Positions 22,022 to 30,318 of a stretch of 35,364 nucleotides of DNA are shown here, piece after piece. A model generated the notes under the pieces. It worked only from the letters and a program-made list of their open reading frames with translations. It searched no databases and had not been told where the DNA came from. Source of the DNA: Microcaldota archaeon (GTDB lineage Archaea > Micrarchaeota > Micrarchaeia > Anstonellales > SKW190); assembly GCA_026414265.1 (NCBI GenBank), contig JAOAJI010000012.1, positions 1 through 35,364 on the forward strand, written 5' to 3'. Each line of letters begins with the position of its first letter. The stretch's first letter is position 1. The translations under genes and the position numbers were made by a program.

Positions 22022-24058
22022 ATGGAAGTAAAGCTTATTGCAAAAGTAAATACCGAGAATGAATACGGCATAGTAAAAATAAATCCTTCAGTAATGAAAC
22101 AACTGAAATTAGATAATGGAGATTATGTAGAAATTATTGGGAAAAAATACCATTACGCATTGGTCTTTGGCGATAAACATATAAGAGAAGACACTGCTAT
22201 AATTGACAGCATTGGACTAAAAAATCTTCAAGTAGAAGAAAATGATATCGTTAATATCAAAAGCATTAAAAACATAAAAATTTGCAAAAAAGCAATTATC
22301 GTACCAAAAGAACATATTTCTTTTGATCATAACGTTGTTTTGAAGAACCTCAGAGGTTTTGCGATTTACAGAAGCATTAATGTTGGTTTTTTTGAAGAAC
22401 AAGAAAAAAAAATACATATGTTCTATGTGCTTGAAACTGACCCTCAAGAACCTTGTGTTATGTCTGAAACTACGTCTTTAGTAATTAAATCGAGACTTAA
22501 AAATAATTTTGAAGGCGTTATTTACGAAGACATAGGAGGTCTAAAAAAGCAACTAAAACAAATCAGAGAGATCATAGAAATACAGTTACTCCACCCTGAA
22601 ATATTTAATCACCTTGGCATAAAAATGATTAAAGGTATTTTACTCCATGGCCCTCCAGGTACTGGAAAAACTTTACTGGCAAAAGCCATTGCAACAGAAA
22701 CAAACGCATTTTTCATTGGAATAAATGCTCCAGAATTGCTTTCTAAGTACGTTGGAGAAAGCGAAGAAAATTTGAAAAGACTATTTAAACTTGCAAAAGA
22801 AAATTCGCCAAGTATCATTTTTATTGACGAAATTGACGCTATAGCACAAAAAAGAGACGATTCATCAGAAGTAGAAAGAAGATTAGTTGCTGAACTTCTG
22901 ACATTAATGGACGGCTTAGAAACCACAAAAGGGATAATTGTAATCGGTGCAACTAATAGGATAGATTCCATAGATGATGCACTGAGAAGACCTGGAAGAT
23001 TTGACAAGGAAATAGAAATACCTATCCCTGATGAAGAAAGCAGAAAAGAGATATTGGAAATACATACCAGAAACATGCCTCTGACAAAAGATGTAGACGT
23101 TAACGAACTTGCTAAACTTTGCTACGGGTTTAGTGGTGCTGACATAGAGGCACTATGCAAAGAAGCCAGTATGATCGCCATTAACAAACTATTTGATAAA
23201 AATAATCCTTTTTCATATGACACGAAAAATTACATCAAAGTGAGTATGCAAGACTTTATAGAAGCATTAAAAATGATTGAGCCATCTGCACTCAGAGAAA
23301 TTACAAGAGAATTACCATATGCTACATGGAATGATTTTGGTGGTATGAAAGAGACCCTTAATGAAATAAAAAGCGTTATAGAGTTTAAGTTATCGAAAAG
23401 TAAGCAATTACATGACTTTGGTCTTGAGATTCCTAAAGGAATTTTATTGTATGGACCCTCAGGAACTGGAAAAACGCTTTTAGCAAGAATTATTGCCCAT
23501 AATATACAAGCTAACTTCGTTTACGTAAGCTGTACTGCCTTACTATCTAAGTACGTTGGAGAAAGCGAAAAACTTGTCAGAAGAATTTTTGCGAAGGCAA
23601 GAAACACTGCTCCATGCATTGTTTTTCTTGATTCGATAGACTCACTTTTACCAAAACATAAAAGCATATTACAACAGATTAGCGACGAATTAGATAATCT
23701 AAAAGAAGATGTGATTGTTATTGCTGCAACAAACAAAAATAAAGAGCGCCTGCCTCATTTTATTACAGCAGAACATAAGTTTGGTATGCATTACGAATTT
23801 AAGTTACCTGATATAAACGAAAGAAAAGAGATCATACAAATTTATTTGCGAAAAATACATAATCATAATATTGACATAGATGAGCTCAGTAAACTCACTA
23901 AAGGTTTTTCAGGGGCTATGATAAAAGCATTGATTACCAAAGCAGTAATCAATACTATAAGAGATAATAAACCAAATTTAGAATATCAAATGATTAAAGA
24001 AATACTAACAAAACAATATGGAGTATCGATTGAACCTACTACTAGCCATCAGGAATGA
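22022..24058 (+). CDS. Cdc48/VCP-like double AAA ATPase with degenerate D2 ring
   Basis: This 678-residue unfoldase homologue feeds substrates to the archaeal proteasome or remodels complexes. The N-domain (about 1-160) has the double-psi barrel pattern VKINPSVMKQLKLDNGDYVEI. D1 is canonical: Walker A GPPGTGKT (210-217), pore loop KYVGESE, Walker B IIFIDE (265-270), sensor GATNR and arginine fingers RRPGRFD (322-328). D2 keeps Walker A GPSGTGKT (478-485), a pore loop KYVGESE and sensor Asn571. Its Walker B is CIVFLDSID, with Ser538 in place of the catalytic Glu. The LRPGRFD arginine-finger segment is replaced by FITAEHKFGMHYEF, and about 15 residues are missing between. D2 should therefore bind but not hydrolyse ATP. 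Family firm; loss of D2 activity is inferred from residues. Confidence 0.93.
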   Translation: MEVKLIAKVNTENEYGIVKINPSVMKQLKLDNGDYVEIIGKKYHYALVFGDKHIREDTAIIDSIGLKNLQVEENDIVNIKSIKNIKICKKAIIVPKEHISFDHNVVLKNLRGFAIYRSINVGFFEEQEKKIHMFYVLETDPQEPCVMSETTSLVIKSRLKNNFEGVIYEDIGGLKKQLKQIREIIEIQLLHPEIFNHLGIKMIKGILLHGPPGTGKTLLAKAIATETNAFFIGINAPELLSKYVGESEENLKRLFKLAKENSPSIIFIDEIDAIAQKRDDSSEVERRLVAELLTLMDGLETTKGIIVIGATNRIDSIDDALRRPGRFDKEIEIPIPDEESRKEILEIHTRNMPLTKDVDVNELAKLCYGFSGADIEALCKEASMIAINKLFDKNNPFSYDTKNYIKVSMQDFIEALKMIEPSALREITRELPYATWNDFGGMKETLNEIKSVIEFKLSKSKQLHDFGLEIPKGILLYGPSGTGKTLLARIIAHNIQANFVYVSCTALLSKYVGESEKLVRRIFAKARNTAPCIVFLDSIDSLLPKHKSILQQISDELDNLKEDVIVIAATNKNKERLPHFITAEHKFGMHYEFKLPDINERKEIIQIYLRKIHNHNIDIDELSKLTKGFSGAMIKALITKAVINTIRDNKPNLEYQMIKEILTKQYGVSIEPTTSHQE

Positions 24059-24083
24059 GTTGATATTTTAACTATTTAACTAT

Positions 24084-24617
24084 TTATCTGTTTATTAACT
24101 CAACAGTGCCGTTAAAATAAACAAATACTGTAATTACTTGATTTTTTTCGTTTGTCCAATCAACTTGAAAATAGTTATCTTTTTTTGAAACATAGTAATT
24201 TATCTGTTCGGCCTTTTCTATAAAGGACTTTACATCTTGATTAAATTTGTGAGAAGCGATAACGGCCTCTTCTGGATATGCTATATTGCAGATTTCTTTG
24301 ACACAGATTTCACAGTTTTTAGTTATGACAGTGACTTCAGGGACAAAATGATTTTTAGGATATATGTACTCAACTTTCAAGCGCTCAGGACAAATCTTCG
24401 ATTTCGTGTTTATTACGAAAAAAGAATACACTCCATTACCATCTTGTGAACTGACGCCAATTTCATATATTTCAGAACCAGGGTATTTTGATTTTAAATC
24501 TTCCAAAATGATTTTTTTTTCATCCTCTTTGGTTGTAATATCGTTTGTGACTGTTGAAATTAATAAAACACCTATCGCGATTATCAATAAAAGTAAACCT
24601 ATTAATCTCTTGTTCAT
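24084..24617 (-). CDS. Membrane-anchored extracytoplasmic protein of unknown function
   Basis: With the start at the ATG at 24617 the protein has 177 residues and begins MNKRLIGLLLLIIAIGVLLI, a classic N-terminal signal anchor. An upstream extension to 24743 in the same frame would put 42 unlikely residues before it and run over the divergent gene. The exported part (about 25-177) has a cysteine cluster (KICPER, then NCEICVKEIC) that could form disulfides or bind metal, and a beta-rich C-terminus (YFQVDWTNEKNQVITVFVYF) with an NGT glycosylation sequon. Function unknown. It is separated by 40 bp from the divergent winged-helix regulator, so it may be that regulator's target. Confidence 0.6.
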   Translation of the reverse strand: MNKRLIGLLLLIIAIGVLLISTVTNDITTKEDEKKIILEDLKSKYPGSEIYEIGVSSQDGNGVYSFFVINTKSKICPERLKVEYIYPKNHFVPEVTVITKNCEICVKEICNIAYPEEAVIASHKFNQDVKSFIEKAEQINYYVSKKDNYFQVDWTNEKNQVITVFVYFNGTVELINR

Positions 24618-24657
24618 ACCTAAATAAATTTCAATGTTAGTCTTAATAATATTAATT

Positions 24658-25251
24658 ATGGCTGAACTGATTCTATTCATTATTGATTGCATTCCAAAAG
24701 AGCTAGAGAATTTGAAGAACCATTTCATACATCTTAAAACCACCTATCAAAAATGCAAAATAATCGTTATTGGTCTAAATTTCCCTACAGATTCGATTAA
24801 AAATTTTATCAGAACAAGAAACAGACGTGATTTAAATACTTACAATGACTTAGTCAGTGAAATCACTAAACATATCAGTAAACAACAAGATATTTTAATT
24901 GACATAACTTTTTGCTCAAAGGAACTGCTGATAAAGTTAATAGAGATGTGTTATTTAAACGGAATTCGTGCAATTTTCGGCAATAATGATCTCGCGATTA
25001 TACCTAGAAGACACTACTTGCTTCCGCTAACTCAGACACAGATTGAACTAATAGCCATCATTAAACATCACTCATCGAATTACGATAATTTGTTGGTACC
25101 TGAATTAGCTAAGAAAACCAAGATAGGGATTAACGTTATCAAAACTATACTTGCAGAACTAGAAAAATCACACATAATAAAAAAGATTGACGAAGATAAG
25201 ATTAGTTTGACGAATCTAGGAAAAAAGATTATCGATTCTATTTATTATTGA
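24658..25251 (+). CDS. Putative CARF-like / winged-helix transcription regulator
   Basis: The 197-residue protein has two parts. Residues about 1-110 form an alpha/beta domain: MAELILFIIDCIP, KCKIIVIGLNFP, DILIDITFCSKELLIKLIEM, GIRAIFG. This Rossmann-like alternation, with a D-I-T strand end, is reminiscent of CARF domains in Csa3-like and DUF6293 regulators. Residues about 120-197 are a winged helix: LTQTQIELIAIIKHHSSN, LLVPELAKKTKIGINVIKTI, LAELEKSHIIKKI, LTNLGKKII. The ATG at 24658 is chosen so the protein starts on the first strand; an in-frame ATG at 24634 adds eight residues. No CRISPR array or cas gene is in the window. DNA-binding is likely; the CARF relationship is tentative. Confidence 0.6.
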   Translation: MAELILFIIDCIPKELENLKNHFIHLKTTYQKCKIIVIGLNFPTDSIKNFIRTRNRRDLNTYNDLVSEITKHISKQQDILIDITFCSKELLIKLIEMCYLNGIRAIFGNNDLAIIPRRHYLLPLTQTQIELIAIIKHHSSNYDNLLVPELAKKTKIGINVIKTILAELEKSHIIKKIDEDKISLTNLGKKIIDSIYY

Positions 25252-26269
25252 AATAAGGAACAACGCTATTGATCTGTTTGCCGTTTATAAAGGAGATAAT
25301 ATTGTTTGCAGTAGTGTCTAAAAGACGTTGTATTGCTTCTTTTGAATTGAACGCATTGTGGTAAGTAAAAACAAAATTGTCTCTGGAAAGAAGTTGTACC
25401 ATTATTTCGTGATAGTATGAATAAGGATCCTTTGAAACTATTTCTTGATTCTTGTTAAATAATCTTATGTGAGCTTCGCCCTCTACAACATCAGCAGCAT
25501 ATGCATAAATTTTACCTTTCTTAAGCCATTTGATTATTGCAGCAGTGTCCACTAATTCGCCTCTTGCTGTATTTATTATGATAACGCCCTTTTTCATTAT
25601 AGATATAGATTCTTCATTAATCAGGTACTTGTTTTTTTCATTGTATGGAACATGTAGCGAAATTATATCTGCATTGGAAAGCAAATATTCATAAGAAACA
25701 TATCTGAAACCCAGTTGATTTTCTAAATCTTTATTGGTAATAAGATCGTAAGCAATAACGTTCATACCAAAACCTTTTGCTATTCGTATAACGTGTTTCC
25801 CGATACTTCCAGTACCAATAACTCCTAATGTTTTGCCGAATAACTCAAAACCAGTATAATGATGGAAATCGTCTATCCAAAACTTTTTCTTTAAATTGTT
25901 GGCTATGAATTTCTTTAGATTTCTAGAAATTGTTAAGATAAGAGCAAAAGTATGCTCAGCCACTATTTCAGAACCATAATAAGGTACGTTAGAAACACCT
26001 ATCCCGTTCTTTTTGCAATAATCTACGTCTATATTATCATAACCTGTTGAAATCGTGCAGATGAGTTTCAACTTTTTTAGTTTAGATAATACTTCTTTGT
26101 CGATTCTGTACAAACCATAACCACAAATAATTTCGCAATTTTTAAGTTTTTCTGCGCTCTTTTTGTTCAACTCTTGGTTAAGTAGAACTATATCGTAATC
26201 TCTTAATTTGTCAAGTAAATATTTTGTATCTTCATCATCTTTATTCATAGCAAATATTCCAATCTTCAT
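25238..26269 (-). CDS. D-2-hydroxyacid dehydrogenase (D-lactate dehydrogenase-like)
   Basis: This 343-residue NAD-dependent enzyme interconverts a 2-ketoacid and its D-2-hydroxyacid, for example pyruvate and D-lactate. It shows the catalytic-domain motif CTISTGYDNIDVDYCKKNGI, then YYGSEIVAEHTFALIL, the dinucleotide-binding GVIGTGSIGKHV, then IISLHVPYNEKN, the substrate-binding arginine in INTARGELVD, the acid DVVEGEA and the catalytic histidine in FTYHNAF. The DVVEGE wording fits D-LDH-type members rather than phosphoglycerate dehydrogenase, and there is no ACT domain. I start at the ATG at 26269, preceded by AAGGTTGAT; the TTG at 26278 lies within that site. Its last 14 bp overlap the end of the convergent regulator gene. 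In a small genome it would suit fermentative NADH reoxidation. Confidence 0.93.
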   Translation of the reverse strand: MKIGIFAMNKDDEDTKYLLDKLRDYDIVLLNQELNKKSAEKLKNCEIICGYGLYRIDKEVLSKLKKLKLICTISTGYDNIDVDYCKKNGIGVSNVPYYGSEIVAEHTFALILTISRNLKKFIANNLKKKFWIDDFHHYTGFELFGKTLGVIGTGSIGKHVIRIAKGFGMNVIAYDLITNKDLENQLGFRYVSYEYLLSNADIISLHVPYNEKNKYLINEESISIMKKGVIIINTARGELVDTAAIIKWLKKGKIYAYAADVVEGEAHIRLFNKNQEIVSKDPYSYYHEIMVQLLSRDNFVFTYHNAFNSKEAIQRLLDTTANNIISFINGKQINSVVPYFNNK

Positions 26270-26273
26270 AACA

Positions 26274-26282
26274 ATCAACCTT
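26274..26282 (-). promoter_or_regulatory. Shine-Dalgarno fixing the hydroxyacid dehydrogenase start
   Basis: AAGGTTGAT on the minus strand lies 4 nt before the ATG at 26269 and overlaps the alternative TTG codon at 26278. Confidence 0.6.
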
Positions 26283-26334
26283 ATGATTTAAAGGTAGGTT
26301 TCAATTATTAATTCTCATCAGGTATTTAAAAATG

Positions 26335-28629
26335 CTAAAAAAGCCTAAATGCTTCAAACAATCGGCTGAAAAAATTAGAAATCCATAAGGTTAACTTTTT
26401 TCGTTTTTCGTATCCTTTCTTAAGTTTATTAGAAATTAATTTTATTATGTGTAAGTATAGGTATTGTATATTTTGCAATCTTTTTATGTAATGTAAATTT
26501 GCAGCACTCTTATTATGGATAAGTGAAACTACAAACTTATCATCTTTGTCTGTTATAACTGTATTTAGTTTCATGGCACCTGACTCTATAGGAGTTAATT
26601 TTGTATTACTATCCCTTGTGTTGAATATAAAAATTTTTTTATTAGTTGTATGCTGAATGAATCTATTAATATCAATCACTTTTGGATTGTGCATTATCCG
26701 ATAACTCATATTATCGTATATAGTACGTATACCCATAACAAGCTCTACTTTTTGTAAATGGTTGTTATACAAGATCAAATCCATGAATTCAGGTAGCACG
26801 TATATCATCATTTGTTGAGAATCATAAACTTCGTAATTTAAACAACTAATATTTAGATGATTATAATAAATCAGACTAGTATTCAACAAAAGATGATGTT
26901 TTTCATTAGTTGGTTGAGCAAATCTTAAGTAAGTTTTTGAACAATTCGCTTCTATCGTGCATTTACAATGCTCAAACAACCTCTCAGCTCTTGCCATAAA
27001 ATTAAGTTGTAAACTTTCAAAGTTATTTGGAAGCAAAGGCAAAGGCTGTGCATGTTGATTGGTTAACATTTTGATTGAAGAATTATTGAGTATAAGTTTA
27101 TGTATCTGAGGACTTATTATAATGGAGTGGGCGATAGTAGATAAGTGCTGTTTAAAGTCAGGTGTGCTTATTGTACTTGTAATATTATTTTTAGTATTTT
27201 TAACCTTCTCAAGAGGTATGGAATCTGTAAGTTTAGAACTTCTTTCAAGAAGAGCATAACGTGTTTTGTTTGTGACCGCTTGATAATTGATCAAAAAAAG
27301 ATTATCTGCATTTCTTATAACTGAACTTGAATCATTAACTCTGTCATAGTTTGCTTGTTTAGTATCGTTCTTGATATTTTTTTGATATATGAGTACGTTA
27401 TTCGTTGATTGATTGTGATCGAAAGCATTCATCTTTATACTATTTTGTATTTCCTGTTGCCCAGAAAATAGCATATGCATATCCATTTGATTTTCAAAAC
27501 CGTATTCCAATTCCATTAGTTTTAAATTCCTTTGAATTATTGAAGATAACTGCAGTCTACTAAATAGACTATAATCTATGTTTATGTTTGAGTTTGATGA
27601 TGTAGAACTGTTTTGCTTGTATTCATTATTATTATTATTAGAAATTTGATAACCCAAATAATGATTACTGATTCTGTAGTTTCTATTTATTAAAAGTAAA
27701 TAATTATGCAGGTTTTGAAGAAAGAGCTCATTTGATTGGAACGAATTTAATAAAAGAAATAAATTGTAGTCTGAAAATGGCTTAAACTTCAAAAATTGAT
27801 TATGCCTATGATATTGTCTATTTAAGTATAATTCTAACAATAGAGCATCTGTGAGTTGAGTAAAATTAATTGATTGATGAAGATGATAAATTTTATTTCC
27901 TATTTTAAGTTTTTGCTTGAGATAGAGCATGTGCAAAAGCTCTTCCTGCTTACACTCTGACTCGCATGGAGATTGTGCCCAATATTCATGTGATAATTTC
28001 CCAAAGAGATTAATAAGTAACTTTACAAAAGAATAAAAAATTTTAGATTTTTTACCTACCAGGAATGATGAGAAATTTTTGCCCAACAAATCTTTTGAAT
28101 AAACCGCTTTTCTATTAGAGCCTTTAATTTTTTCTAATTCTTCATAATACTTGGCTGTTATGTCCCATTGTTCGCTTACTCCTTTAATTGATCCAAATTT
28201 ATCAGTAACCCATATTGTTGAAGTAGTTTGATTAAGAATTTGATCTATTTTTGAGATATTGAAGTTGTTGATAAATGATAGATCAATTATGTTTAATATG
28301 ATATTACTATCAACTGATAAAAAAGAAAGCTTAAGAAAATGATTGTCATTTTTTAATACTGTATCCATGCACATAGCAGATGTTGACAAAAAAAATTCTA
28401 AGTCATTTCTGAGCTTATTTAAGTGACTTGGATTAAATGTAAATGTATTATATGTTATTTGATTGATAGTACTTATAATTTCATTTGACTTAATATTTGG
28501 ATCAAAAATTAATGTAAATGTATTGAATTCAAGCCTACTCTTTTTTAGACTTAAATCTCGGTAATATGAGACCTTGGCTTTTTGTTTAATTAAGGATTTG
28601 AAAAAACTAAGATTACTACCCAAACCCAA
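26335..28629 (-). CDS. Large orphan protein rich in Asn, Leu, Ser and His
   Basis: I do not recognise this 764-residue protein. The frame is open throughout and too long to be chance. The N-terminal ~200 residues look folded (FNTFTLIFDP, LKLSFLSVDSNIILNIIDLS, TSTIWVTDKFGSIKGVSEQW). The middle is leucine/asparagine-rich with repeated tyrosines (YLLLINRNYRISNHYLGY) and a low-complexity block SNNNNNEYKQNSSTSSNSN (about 350-368). Cysteines cluster in CESECK and HCKCTIEANC. The C-terminus is basic and ends in an amphipathic helix (WISNFFSRLFEAFRLF) that could touch a membrane. There is no signal peptide. The start is TTG at 28629 or 28623, after a G-rich GGGGGTTGGG; the first in-frame ATG is about 80 codons in. 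A GATAAATATACG TATA-like box lies at about 28654-28665. It is divergent from lysS. Composition resembles the other Asn-tract orphans here. Confidence 0.65.
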   Translation of the reverse strand: MGLGSNLSFFKSLIKQKAKVSYYRDLSLKKSRLEFNTFTLIFDPNIKSNEIISTINQITYNTFTFNPSHLNKLRNDLEFFLSTSAMCMDTVLKNDNHFLKLSFLSVDSNIILNIIDLSFINNFNISKIDQILNQTTSTIWVTDKFGSIKGVSEQWDITAKYYEELEKIKGSNRKAVYSKDLLGKNFSSFLVGKKSKIFYSFVKLLINLFGKLSHEYWAQSPCESECKQEELLHMLYLKQKLKIGNKIYHLHQSINFTQLTDALLLELYLNRQYHRHNQFLKFKPFSDYNLFLLLNSFQSNELFLQNLHNYLLLINRNYRISNHYLGYQISNNNNNEYKQNSSTSSNSNINIDYSLFSRLQLSSIIQRNLKLMELEYGFENQMDMHMLFSGQQEIQNSIKMNAFDHNQSTNNVLIYQKNIKNDTKQANYDRVNDSSSVIRNADNLFLINYQAVTNKTRYALLERSSKLTDSIPLEKVKNTKNNITSTISTPDFKQHLSTIAHSIIISPQIHKLILNNSSIKMLTNQHAQPLPLLPNNFESLQLNFMARAERLFEHCKCTIEANCSKTYLRFAQPTNEKHHLLLNTSLIYYNHLNISCLNYEVYDSQQMMIYVLPEFMDLILYNNHLQKVELVMGIRTIYDNMSYRIMHNPKVIDINRFIQHTTNKKIFIFNTRDSNTKLTPIESGAMKLNTVITDKDDKFVVSLIHNKSAANLHYIKRLQNIQYLYLHIIKLISNKLKKGYEKRKKLTLWISNFFSRLFEAFRLF

Positions 28630-28719
28630 CCCCCATAAATTTCTTTTTGAAAGCGTATATTTATCAGCAAAAATAAATTAAAAACATTTGTAATATTACA
28701 AAATGAACCTATGTCATAA

Positions 28720-28729
28720 TTTTATAAAC
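28720..28729 (+). promoter_or_regulatory. TATA box of the lysyl-tRNA synthetase gene
   Basis: TTTTATAAAC places transcription start near 28746-28750. That is downstream of the alternative GTG codon at 28738, so translation should begin at the ATG at 28759 from a very short leader. Confidence 0.6.
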
Positions 28730-28758
28730 AAATTTGTGTGATTGTTAACTTGGTTGAT

Positions 28759-30294
28759 ATGAAGGTAAGCCACTGGGTCGAAGACATAGCAGAAGAAATG
28801 CTTTCCAAAAAAAAAGAACCATACGTAATTAATTCAGGAATGACCACATCAGGCAATCCACATCTAGGAACTGTTTGTGAGTTCCTATACCCTAGTGTAA
28901 TCTACTCTTATCTAAAGGCTCAAAACAAAAAAGTGAATTTTTATTTTGAAATAGATATCATGGATGCTTTTGATTCCATACCAGAGAACCTTAAACATTT
29001 CAAAACTATTTTAGAACCACATCTTGGTAAACCATTGTGTTTTGTCCCTGATCCATTCGATACATCAAATTCCTATGGAGAACATTTTCTGAATGAAGCT
29101 CTTGAAATCATAAAAGAACTTGACATAGAGATGCCTCAAATATTCAAAGCCCAGGACCTGTATGCAAAAGGCTACTATGACAAATACGTGTTTATCTATT
29201 TTAACAATCTCGATAAAGTTAAAGAAATAGTAGAAAACAGCTCTATGAGAAAACTGCCTGATGACTGGAGCCCCATTATGCCGATATGCGATAGATGCGG
29301 AAAGATTGCCACTACTAGAGTAACAACTTTTAGTTCTGAAGATGGCTATTATGAATACGTATGTGACAAAGACATAAAATACACCAAAGGCTGCAATAAT
29401 TCATCAAGTGGCTACATTAAAGAACATAATTATAAGATAACATGGCGTCTTGATTGGCCTGCTAGGCAGCATTTTCTTAACGTAAGTATAGAAGGCGCTG
29501 GAGTGGACCACATGACAAAAGGCGGTTCCTGGGACACTGCAAAACTAATTCATGAAAAAATCTTTAATTCCGATCCGCCTGTTGCATACAGATATGGTTT
29601 CATCATGCTAGAAGGAAAAAAATACTCGAAATCAAAAGGTAAAGGATTCACGGTAAAAGAATTACTTGAGATAATTCCTCCACAAATACTAAAATATGCA
29701 TTGTTAAAACCAGACATTCAAGAAAACATAGAATTTAAAGACACTAATTATTTTTTCTTGACGCTTATTGAAGACTATATTAAATCATTAGAGCTGTTAG
29801 ATGCAGTAGAAAAGAAAGAATTAGCATATGAAAATCTGAAAAGGAATCAACAGAAGAATGTAGCTGCAGTAAAAATTTCAGGAAAGTTTTATTACAAATA
29901 TTCTCTTCAAGAACTTTTCATCTATAAATCATTGTATAAGGATTGGAAAATCATAGAACAAATCACAAATCCAATAGAAGAAAAACTGAAATTCTATGTT
30001 GATTCATGGAGCCAAAAAAACCTTATACCTGAAGAATATTTCTTTGAATATAAACCATCAAGCAATCCCCATCTTTTAGTAAAAGAATTCTTTGCTAATA
30101 TTTCTGAAAGTGCAGATGCTTTAGAAATACACAACAAAGTATTTGAATTCTCAAAAAGTAAAAACATTCAGCCCAACGAGATGTTTAAGCTACTTTATAA
30201 TGATTTGATAGGCAAAGATAAAGGACCAAAACTCGGAAAATTAGTATTTGCTATTGGAATCAAGAAAATAAAAAAGGATTTAAATGTAGAATAG
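28759..30294 (+). CDS. lysS: Class I lysyl-tRNA synthetase
   Basis: This 511-residue enzyme charges tRNA-Lys and is of the archaeal class I type, unrelated to the bacterial/eukaryotic class II enzyme. The HIGH-equivalent is SGNPHLGT (31-38) and the KMSKS-equivalent is KYSKSKGKG (288-296). A zinc-ribbon-like insertion carries C177/C180 and C202/C212 (ICDRCG, YVCDKD, KGC). GAGVDHMTKGGSWDT (246-260) is a typical active-site block. The C-terminal alpha-helical cage domain is present, so the length is normal. The ATG at 28759 is favoured over the GTG at 28738 by the TATA position and because family members begin MxxSHWxEDIA. It is divergent from the large orphan and convergent with the second DHH gene (24 bp). 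Confidence 0.96.
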   Translation: MKVSHWVEDIAEEMLSKKKEPYVINSGMTTSGNPHLGTVCEFLYPSVIYSYLKAQNKKVNFYFEIDIMDAFDSIPENLKHFKTILEPHLGKPLCFVPDPFDTSNSYGEHFLNEALEIIKELDIEMPQIFKAQDLYAKGYYDKYVFIYFNNLDKVKEIVENSSMRKLPDDWSPIMPICDRCGKIATTRVTTFSSEDGYYEYVCDKDIKYTKGCNNSSSGYIKEHNYKITWRLDWPARQHFLNVSIEGAGVDHMTKGGSWDTAKLIHEKIFNSDPPVAYRYGFIMLEGKKYSKSKGKGFTVKELLEIIPPQILKYALLKPDIQENIEFKDTNYFFLTLIEDYIKSLELLDAVEKKELAYENLKRNQQKNVAAVKISGKFYYKYSLQELFIYKSLYKDWKIIEQITNPIEEKLKFYVDSWSQKNLIPEEYFFEYKPSSNPHLLVKEFFANISESADALEIHNKVFEFSKSKNIQPNEMFKLLYNDLIGKDKGPKLGKLVFAIGIKKIKKDLNVE

Positions 30295-30318
30295 AACAGT
30301 CATTCATTGATGATAGAA

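Noticed and set aside
22609-23076. A 155-residue minus-strand frame inside the Cdc48-like gene.
   Set aside because: It is the complement of the highly conserved D1 ATPase; its Ser/Ile-rich composition is what reverse-strand reading of such genes yields.
24618-24743. Upstream extension of the 24084-24617 gene to 24743.
   Set aside because: The extension would bury the signal anchor 42 residues in and run into the coding part of the divergent regulator; the ATG directly before the anchor is far more likely.
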